Program-made: the position numbers and the translations under genes | Shown here: piece after piece, positions 1-4,420 of the stretch | Position numbering within the stretch: position 1 is the first letter of the stretch | Layout of the letters: every line of letters starts with the position of its first letter | Assembly (NCBI GenBank): GCA_022565195.1 | Contig: JADFJZ010000106.1 | Coordinates: forward strand, 1-6,151 | Direction of reading: 5' to 3' | DNA length: 6,151 bases | Origin: Planctomycetota bacterium | Lineage (GTDB): Bacteria; Planctomycetota; Phycisphaerae; UBA1845; CAIVHJ01 | The notes under the pieces: model-generated | What the model was told of the DNA's origin: nothing | Seen by the model: the letters and a program-made list of their open reading frames with translations, nothing else | Database searches by the model: none

Positions 1-402
1 ATCCGCTCGCTGGATCCGACCGTCAAGCAGGTCACGGATTTTCTATTCGGCGACCGGCAAATTGAATTCGGCGGCGTGGTGGCGGTTGAATACCCGCGTA
101 GGGGTGTTTGGTCGTTGGGCTTGCTGACCGGACCGGCCATGAAGACAATCGAGAAGACCGCCTCGGCCGATGATTTGGTAACGGTGTTCATTCCCAGCTC
201 GCCGACACCGGTGACCGGCTATACGATCACCGTTCCGCGCGCGGATGTGATCGAACTGGCGCTTTCGATCGACGAGGCATTGAGATTCACGATCAGTGGC
301 GGCGTGATCAAGCCCCCGTCCGAAGGGGGTCAGCCAGAAATGGCCATGAAGGATGTTTTCCAAGGCAAGAAACTGTTGGGGCAAGGATGGCACGACACGT
401 AA
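1..402 (+). CDS. DUF502 family membrane-associated protein, C-terminal part (5' end outside window)
   Basis: The frame is open from base 1 to a TAA at 400-402 and gives the last 133 residues of a larger protein. The pattern fits DUF502 (PF04367): a VKQV segment near the start, then VEYPRRGVWSLGLLTG, VFIPSSPTPVTGYT, VPRADVIELALSIDEAL and the closing SGGVIKPP. Family members usually have two N-terminal transmembrane helices before this soluble part. Those helices would lie upstream of the window, and no membrane segment is visible here. The biochemical function of the family is unknown. A GTG at 76 is in frame but lies inside the conserved domain, so it is not the real start. A 163-nt spacer separates the gene from hpf, so it may belong to a different transcript. 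The family call is confident and the role is not known. Confidence 0.88.
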   Translation: MRSLDPTVKQVTDFLFGDRQIEFGGVVAVEYPRRGVWSLGLLTGPAMKTIEKTASADDLVTVFIPSSPTPVTGYTITVPRADVIELALSIDEALRFTISGGVIKPPSEGGQPEMAMKDVFQGKKLLGQGWHDT

Positions 403-406
403 CATA

Positions 407-475
407 GCCTGTAACAAGAGGTTATATGAGCCGGAGTCCTCCAGCGGTACTCTGCAGCAGGCTGTTGGGACAGGC
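407..475 (+). repeat. Imperfect inverted repeat in the DUF502-hpf spacer
   Basis: GCCTGTAACA at 407-416 can pair with TGTTGGGACAGGC at 463-475 if the GGG at 467-469 is bulged out, giving ten base pairs around a loop of about 46 nt. The repeat starts five bases after the DUF502 stop codon and ends 90 bases before the hpf start. No T-run follows, so an intrinsic terminator is unlikely. It could be an RNA structure in the DUF502 3' end or the hpf leader, or chance. No convincing -35/-10 promoter was found in this spacer. Confidence 0.25.
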
Positions 476-553
476 CCTCAAGTTGAAGATCGTCCTCTGC
501 TACTCAAAACAATCGGAGTCTTGTGGTAGAGTATCCTGCAAGCGAGAACGGTT

Positions 554-559
554 AGGAGG
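554..559 (+). promoter_or_regulatory. Ribosome binding site of hpf (AGGAGG)
   Basis: A perfect AGGAGG lies six bases upstream of the GTG at 566. It fixes that GTG as the hpf start and predicts strong initiation. The ptsN, ptsH and ptsI starts in the same run have only weak Shine-Dalgarno matches. Confidence 0.85.
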
Positions 560-565
560 CCAGTA

Positions 566-889
566 GTGAGAATCTCTGTCACGGAACGACACACGGCTGT
601 TACTGATGCAGTGAAGGAGTACGCCAACGAAAAAGCAGGCAAGCTCCTGCGATTCTACGACCGCATCAGCGCGATCAACATCATCCTGGACGGCGCTTCG
701 GATCTGGCATCGGTCGAGATGATCGTCAAGGTTGACGGCGCTGAAGATTTTGTTGCACATGAAGAAAGCAGTGATTATTTCGCGGGTGTGGACCTCGTGG
801 TTGCCAAACTGGAGCGACAGGTTACAAGACACAAAGAGAAGCACCGCAATCGAAAACACCTTGCCAAGAACCCCGATAAGGAAATCTGA
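566..889 (+). CDS. hpf: Ribosome hibernation promoting factor, short form (HPF/RaiA family)
   Basis: This 107-residue protein starts at GTG behind a perfect AGGAGG. It belongs to the sigma-54 modulation / S30EA family, whose members bind the 30S decoding centre between the head and body and inactivate ribosomes in stationary phase or starvation. The N-terminus MRISVTERH, the VTDAVKEYANEKAGKL helix, the alternating strands around residues 35-55, the HEESSDYFAGVDLVVAKLERQ segment and the basic RHKEKHRNRKH tail all match the family. The length fits short HPF or YfiA (about 95-113 residues). The C-terminal dimerisation domain of long-form HPF is absent, so a partner protein would be needed if 100S dimers form. 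The gene ends 35 nt before ptsN and is probably cotranscribed with it, as in proteobacterial rpoN-hpf-ptsN loci. HPF versus YfiA type cannot be settled from the sequence alone. Confidence 0.93.
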   Translation: MRISVTERHTAVTDAVKEYANEKAGKLLRFYDRISAINIILDGASDLASVEMIVKVDGAEDFVAHEESSDYFAGVDLVVAKLERQVTRHKEKHRNRKHLAKNPDKEI

Positions 890-924
890 GCAGGATAAGC
901 CCCAACAAACGAAACGAGAACTGA

Positions 925-1398
925 ATGAAACTCTCCGAGTTCTTCGACAAGGATTCTATTATCCCCGAACTGCAGTCCACGGACCGTCGGGGTGTGATCA
1001 AGGAACTGATCAATTCTCTGGTCCGCTCAGGTGCCGTTGCAGCGAAGGATGTTGAAACCGTAACCCGTGCTGTCGTGCAGCGAGAGAATCAGGGGAGCAC
1101 CGGATTCGGCAAGGGCGTGGCCGTGCCGCACGCAAAGCCCCCGTGCGTCAAGAATGTCGTGGCGACGATCGGCCGATCGAGTGTCGGCGTGGATTTTGCA
1201 GCTTTGGATCGCGCCCCCGTTTACACAGTGGTGATTCTTCTCTCTCCTCCCTCCGAAGCCGACAATCACTTGGCAGCGATGACCAACATCTTTAGGCATT
1301 TGCAGAACGACCATTTTCGACGATTCCTGCGACAAGCCGACACGGCCGAAAAGATTGCGGATTTGATCGACGAAGCCGAGGAAATCATCGGCGCATAA
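925..1398 (+). CDS. ptsN: PTS EIIA-Ntr-like nitrogen-regulatory protein (PtsN type)
   Basis: This 157-residue protein has the complete fold of the fructose/mannitol EIIA family in its regulatory EIIA-Ntr form. The signature is clear: RENQGSTGFGKGVAVPHAK around residues 53-71, with the phosphorylatable histidine at His69, then the VVILLSPP strand and an HLAAMTNIFRHL helix near residues 115-126. In known systems the protein accepts phosphate from an HPr-type carrier and acts by binding partners such as potassium transporters or kinases rather than by moving sugar. No EIIB or EIIC domain is fused or adjacent. The ATG at 925 gives the canonical N-terminus MKLSEFF, although the Shine-Dalgarno match is weak (ACGAGAA). 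It sits 35 nt after hpf and upstream of its presumed phosphate donors HPr and EI. Its output partner cannot be told from this window. Confidence 0.93.
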   Translation: MKLSEFFDKDSIIPELQSTDRRGVIKELINSLVRSGAVAAKDVETVTRAVVQRENQGSTGFGKGVAVPHAKPPCVKNVVATIGRSSVGVDFAALDRAPVYTVVILLSPPSEADNHLAAMTNIFRHLQNDHFRRFLRQADTAEKIADLIDEAEEIIGA

Positions 1399-1446
1399 TC
1401 AGGGCGCAGCCGAGAGTGCCGTAGAGGTGTACCTGTAGATGGTCCT

Positions 1447-1462
1447 GGGATCTGGAAATCCC
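1447..1462 (+). repeat. Small hairpin in the ptsN-ptsH spacer
   Basis: GGGAT at 1447-1451 and ATCCC at 1458-1462 form a five-base-pair stem with a six-base loop. The hairpin ends one base before the ATG at 1464, the longest possible ptsH start, and would bury the weak GGAA ahead of it. That is a small argument for the downstream GTG start at 1521. No T-run follows, so it is not a terminator. A stem this short can arise by chance. Confidence 0.3.
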
Positions 1463-1520
1463 GATGGCGTGCGGAGCGACTCACAAACTCGGTGTGGATG
1501 ACCGTCAAATTAGAAACCAA

Positions 1521-1802
1521 GTGACCGAACACAAGAAGGTCAGCAAAGTTGTCACAATCGTGAACAAGCAGGGCTTGCACGCGCGGCCCATCATGCAATT
1601 CGTCGATCTGGCCAATAGATTTCAATCGCAAATCACGATCACCAAGGGCACGCAAGTCGTGGATGGAAAGAGTCCAATGGAGATCATGCTCCTTGAGGCG
1701 ATCTGCGGCACGGAGCTGACTCTCACAACTGTGGGATCCGATGCGGAACAGGCCTTGGACGCCTTGGCCGATTTGGTTGCGCGGCGGTTCGAGGCGGAAT
1801 GA
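1521..1802 (+). CDS. ptsH: Phosphocarrier protein HPr
   Basis: HPr passes phosphate from enzyme I to EIIA proteins. The active-site signature KQGLHARP is present, with His20 and Arg22 in the 93-residue version. Ser51, in GKSPMEIM, lies exactly 31 residues after the histidine, matching the His15/Ser46 spacing of classic HPr, so it is a candidate HPr-kinase site. The C-terminal part, from GTELTL through GSDAEQALDALADLV, is typical. The start is uncertain. The GTG at 1521 gives a normal HPr length with a short N-terminal tail (MTEHKKVSK). The ATG at 1464 would add 19 residues unlike any HPr N-terminus I know. Neither start has a strong ribosome binding site. The protein lies 122 nt after ptsN and 70 nt before ptsI and should serve both. 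The proline after Ser51 and the Ile after HARP are departures from common HPr sequences. Confidence 0.9.
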   Translation: MTEHKKVSKVVTIVNKQGLHARPIMQFVDLANRFQSQITITKGTQVVDGKSPMEIMLLEAICGTELTLTTVGSDAEQALDALADLVARRFEAE

Positions 1803-1823
1803 GCGGGATCGGAGCCGCCGGAT

Positions 1824-1840
1824 GCGGACCAGCGGTCCGC
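1824..1840 (+). other. Strong GC-rich hairpin between ptsH and ptsI
   Basis: GCGGACC at 1824-1830 and GGTCCGC at 1834-1840 form a perfect seven-base-pair stem with an AGC loop, in the 70-nt gap between the HPr stop and the enzyme I start. No T-run follows, so it is not a standard intrinsic terminator. An alternative outer pairing, GGAGC at 1811-1815 with GCTCC at 1839-1843, competes for the same 3' bases. It may act as an mRNA processing or stability element, or partly limit read-through so that HPr exceeds EI. That role is inference. Confidence 0.5.
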
Positions 1841-1872
1841 TCCTCTGCACGGCAACATTGGGACACAGCAGC

Positions 1873-3615
1873 ATGGAAATCCGAAAAGGCATCCCTGTCA
1901 CACCCGGCATCGCACTGGCCGAGGCGCTGGTTCTGGATACCGAGGACTTCCGAATTCCAACGCGCTACGTCGAAGCCGACCAAATAAAGCACGAACTCCA
2001 ACTCCTCCCGCGGGCCATCAGTGCTTCCATCGATGAACTCAAACAACAGCGCGAGAACCTCGAGCGGAGTTACGGCCGAGACCTCGCGGCGATCTTCGAT
2101 TTCCACGCCGGGGTCCTGCAGGATGCCAAGCTGCAGCGCGAAATCGAGGACATGATTGCCGCCAAATCCTGCTCCGCAGCATATGCTGTCAGCAGGATCT
2201 TTCTCACCCTCCAGAGGCGGTTCAGCAACCTCCGCGATCCGGTATTCGCCCAGCGAATCAAAGACATTCAGGATATCGAGAGACGCTTGTTGCGCCACTT
2301 GGTCGGTGAGGAACGCGAGGATCTGGAACACTTGACGAAGGACATCATCTTGGTCGCACACGATCTGTCTCCCTCAATGTGCGCCGGCCTTGATAAGACC
2401 CGCGTCGTGGGGGTGGCTACGGATGTCGGGGGCCTCACTTCCCACACCGCCATCATGCTGCGCTCCATCGGCATCCCTGCCGTCATCGGATTGGGTGACT
2501 TCACGGGCAACGTTTCAGGCGGCGAGGTGGTCGTGATCGACGGACGGCGCTCACTGGTCATTGCCAATCCGGATCTCGAGACATTCCGCCGGTATGAATC
2601 CGAAATCAAGCGAATGCAAGAGTTCACACATGAACTGGACAACCTCCGCGATCTGCCTGCGGAAACCCTGGACGCAGAAACGGTCAGCCTGTTTGGCAAC
2701 ATCGAGTTCCCCGAAGAAGCAGAGCAGTGCCTCAGGCAGGGTGCTCAAGGCATCGGCTTGTTTCGGACGGAATACTTGTTCATTCGCGCTGAGACGGAGC
2801 CCAATCAGGAGGAACAGTATCAGGCCTACCGGCAGGCCATCGAAGCCATGGGCGATCGGTCTGTGACCATCCGCACGATGGATCTCGGAGCCGACAAGTA
2901 CACGCAAACCAAAGCCATGGAGCCGGAACGCAATCCGTTTCTTGGCCTGCGTTCCATCAGATATTGCCTGCGTAACTTGGACTTCTTCAAGCGTCAATTG
3001 CGCGCGATTCTTCGAGCCTCCGTTCATGGCAATATCCGTATCATGTTTCCGCTGATCATTAGCCTCATGGAATTTCGCCAGGCCAAGATGGCCCTGCACG
3101 ACGCCATGGAAGATCTCGAAGAGCTGGATGTCGAGTTTCGCAGAGATGTGCCAATCGGGATCATGATCGAGACGCCGGCGGCGGCCCTGATGTGTCAGGA
3201 ATTCGTCCGTGAGGTCGATTTTGTCAGCATCGGCACCAACGATCTCATTCAGTACACACTGGCCGTCGACCGCAGCAACGAGCGCGTGGCGTCGTTATTC
3301 ACAGCCACGCATCCTGCCGTTTTGCGGCTTTTGCGCGATGTTATCTCGACCTGCAACAAAGCCGGAATAGACTGCAGTTTATGTGGTGAAATCGCCGGCG
3401 AACCCCTGTACACTTTATTGCTGCTTGGTTTGGGGCTGCGACAGTTTTCCATGGCTTCAGGAGACATCCCCGAAATCAAGCAGCTCGTCAGGAGCACAAA
3501 AATATCCCACGCCAGGAAGGTGGCCCGTGAGGCGCTGCGGTTTGATACCGATCGCCAAGTCCACAACTTCCTGCGTGATGAGACTAGAAAATTGCTGCCG
3601 CCGGAGAATTTTTGA
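1873..3615 (+). CDS. ptsI: PTS enzyme I (phosphoenolpyruvate-protein phosphotransferase)
   Basis: Enzyme I takes phosphate from phosphoenolpyruvate and passes it to HPr, the first step of the PTS relay, in the cytoplasm. The 580-residue length is close to E. coli EI (575). Visible landmarks are the family N-terminus KGIPVTPGIA, the helical HPr-binding insert at roughly residues 30-145, and the phosphohistidine loop GGLTSHTAIM with His191. The PEP-binding barrel follows, with GLFRTEYLF (Arg298), RTMDLGADK (Arg334), MFPLI, GTNDL and CGEIAGEP with catalytic Cys504. No active-site residue is missing. There is no N-terminal GAF domain, so it is a classical EI rather than an EI-Ntr (PtsP). The frame is open upstream to 1741, but that part overlaps the HPr end and resembles nothing. 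The ATG at 1873, with a weak GGGA nine bases upstream, matches the family start. Confidence 0.97.
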   Translation: MEIRKGIPVTPGIALAEALVLDTEDFRIPTRYVEADQIKHELQLLPRAISASIDELKQQRENLERSYGRDLAAIFDFHAGVLQDAKLQREIEDMIAAKSCSAAYAVSRIFLTLQRRFSNLRDPVFAQRIKDIQDIERRLLRHLVGEEREDLEHLTKDIILVAHDLSPSMCAGLDKTRVVGVATDVGGLTSHTAIMLRSIGIPAVIGLGDFTGNVSGGEVVVIDGRRSLVIANPDLETFRRYESEIKRMQEFTHELDNLRDLPAETLDAETVSLFGNIEFPEEAEQCLRQGAQGIGLFRTEYLFIRAETEPNQEEQYQAYRQAIEAMGDRSVTIRTMDLGADKYTQTKAMEPERNPFLGLRSIRYCLRNLDFFKRQLRAILRASVHGNIRIMFPLIISLMEFRQAKMALHDAMEDLEELDVEFRRDVPIGIMIETPAAALMCQEFVREVDFVSIGTNDLIQYTLAVDRSNERVASLFTATHPAVLRLLRDVISTCNKAGIDCSLCGEIAGEPLYTLLLLGLGLRQFSMASGDIPEIKQLVRSTKISHARKVAREALRFDTDRQVHNFLRDETRKLLPPENF

Positions 3616-3688
3616 AGCGCGCTGGCCGGAGCCACGATAGCCCACCACTTGGATTAGGGATGCGGCAAGTACACCACCCTGGGCTGGC

Positions 3689-4420
3689 ATGCGGCTCCAC
3701 GTGCGACGCCTCTCAGGAACGGCAGCCGAGCGAGACAACTTGCAGACATTGGCAAAGGCACCACACAGCGGCAGCCCACGGGTAGCGCATACCCGCCACG
3801 CAGTGCTGCTCACGTTCGCCATCGACGGCGATCTGCGGTTCATTTCGCACCGGGACACGGTGCGCATGCTGACGCGCGCCTTGGCGCGGTCCGGGCTCCC
3901 GGTAGCCTACTCCCAAGGCTTCAACCCCCGCATCAAAATGGCGCTGCTCCTGCCCCGACCCGTGGGGCTGGCCACCGACGGCGACTTGGCAGTGGTCCAC
4001 CTGAGCGAGCCTCGCGATCCGGATCACATCGCATCTCAGCTCCGGGCGCAACTGCCTGAAGATGCACTCCTCCTGGAAGTGCAATCCCTGGAAAACTGCC
4101 GCCGACCGGAGTTGACTTCCGTGACCTACGAGCTCGAACTCGGCGCTGAAGCAGGCGTGAACTTACAGGCCGCCATCAGAGATTTTCTCGATTCCGATTC
4201 CGTCATTATTCAGCGGCAAGATCGGCTGGGACAAAAGAAGCCGCCGCTGGACGTCAGACCATTGGTCCAGGAGGTCGGGTTTGAGAACGGCACACTGACG
4301 TTTCTCACACGCTTCCTGGATAACCGTACAGCATCGCCCCGGGATGTGCTGAGCGTCTTATCGCTTCCCTGGGAAGATCTGAGACACAGAACAAGACGCA
4401 GGAACATTGGATGGCAGTGA
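3689..4420 (+). CDS. DUF2344 / TIGR03936 (radical SAM-linked) family protein
   Basis: This 243-residue protein matches the TIGR03936 / DUF2344 (PF10105) family. The diagnostic block at about residues 42-90 contains DGDLRFISHRDTVRMLTRAL, then GLPVAYSQGFNPRIKMALLLP and PVGLATDGDLAVV. Family members are usually fused to, or encoded beside, a B12-binding radical SAM protein and often precede an RNase E/G gene. Their biochemical function is not established. Here the domain stands alone, with no radical SAM CXXXCXXC motif, and it overlaps the RNase gene by 10 nt (stop TGA at 4418-4420, next ATG at 4411). The start is uncertain. ATG 3689 is the only ATG after an in-frame TAG at 3638, but it lacks a clear ribosome binding site and the first 36 residues are outside the conserved domain. 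An in-frame GTG at 3803 would keep almost all of the domain but also has no ribosome binding site. Confidence 0.88.
   Translation: MRLHVRRLSGTAAERDNLQTLAKAPHSGSPRVAHTRHAVLLTFAIDGDLRFISHRDTVRMLTRALARSGLPVAYSQGFNPRIKMALLLPRPVGLATDGDLAVVHLSEPRDPDHIASQLRAQLPEDALLLEVQSLENCRRPELTSVTYELELGAEAGVNLQAAIRDFLDSDSVIIQRQDRLGQKKPPLDVRPLVQEVGFENGTLTFLTRFLDNRTASPRDVLSVLSLPWEDLRHRTRRRNIGWQ
4400..4404 (+). promoter_or_regulatory. Ribosome binding site of the RNase E/G gene (AGGAA)
   Basis: AGGAA lies inside the last codons of the DUF2344 gene, six bases before the ATG at 4411. It supports 4411, rather than the internal ATG at 4711, as the RNase start, so the basic N-terminal extension is probably translated. 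The 10-nt overlap suggests coupling to translation of the upstream gene. Confidence 0.65.

Noticed and set aside
388..403. TGGCAC at the end of the DUF502 gene as the -24 element of a sigma-54 promoter for hpf
   Set aside because: The -12 part should read close to TTGCA after five bases, but the sequence there is GTAAC and lacks the essential GC. It also overlaps coding sequence.
483..537. TTGAAG (483-488), TTGTGG (521-526) and TATCCT (532-537) as sigma-70 elements for hpf
   Set aside because: No pair has a spacing near 17 bp and the matches are weak, so no promoter is called.
1741..1872. Longer enzyme I start, using the open frame upstream of 1873
   Set aside because: The extra 44 residues overlap the HPr coding end in another frame and do not resemble EI. 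The family N-terminus begins at ATG 1873.
1266..2361. Long minus-strand open frames opposite ptsN, ptsH and ptsI
   Set aside because: They lie antisense to strongly conserved genes, have no recognisable domains and are typical shadows in GC-rich DNA.
3623..3684. TGGC-CGGA-GCCA (3623-3634) and GCCCA/TGGGC (3640-3684) as a terminator after ptsI
   Set aside because: The first stem is only four base pairs, the second has a loop of about 35 nt, and neither is followed by a T-run.
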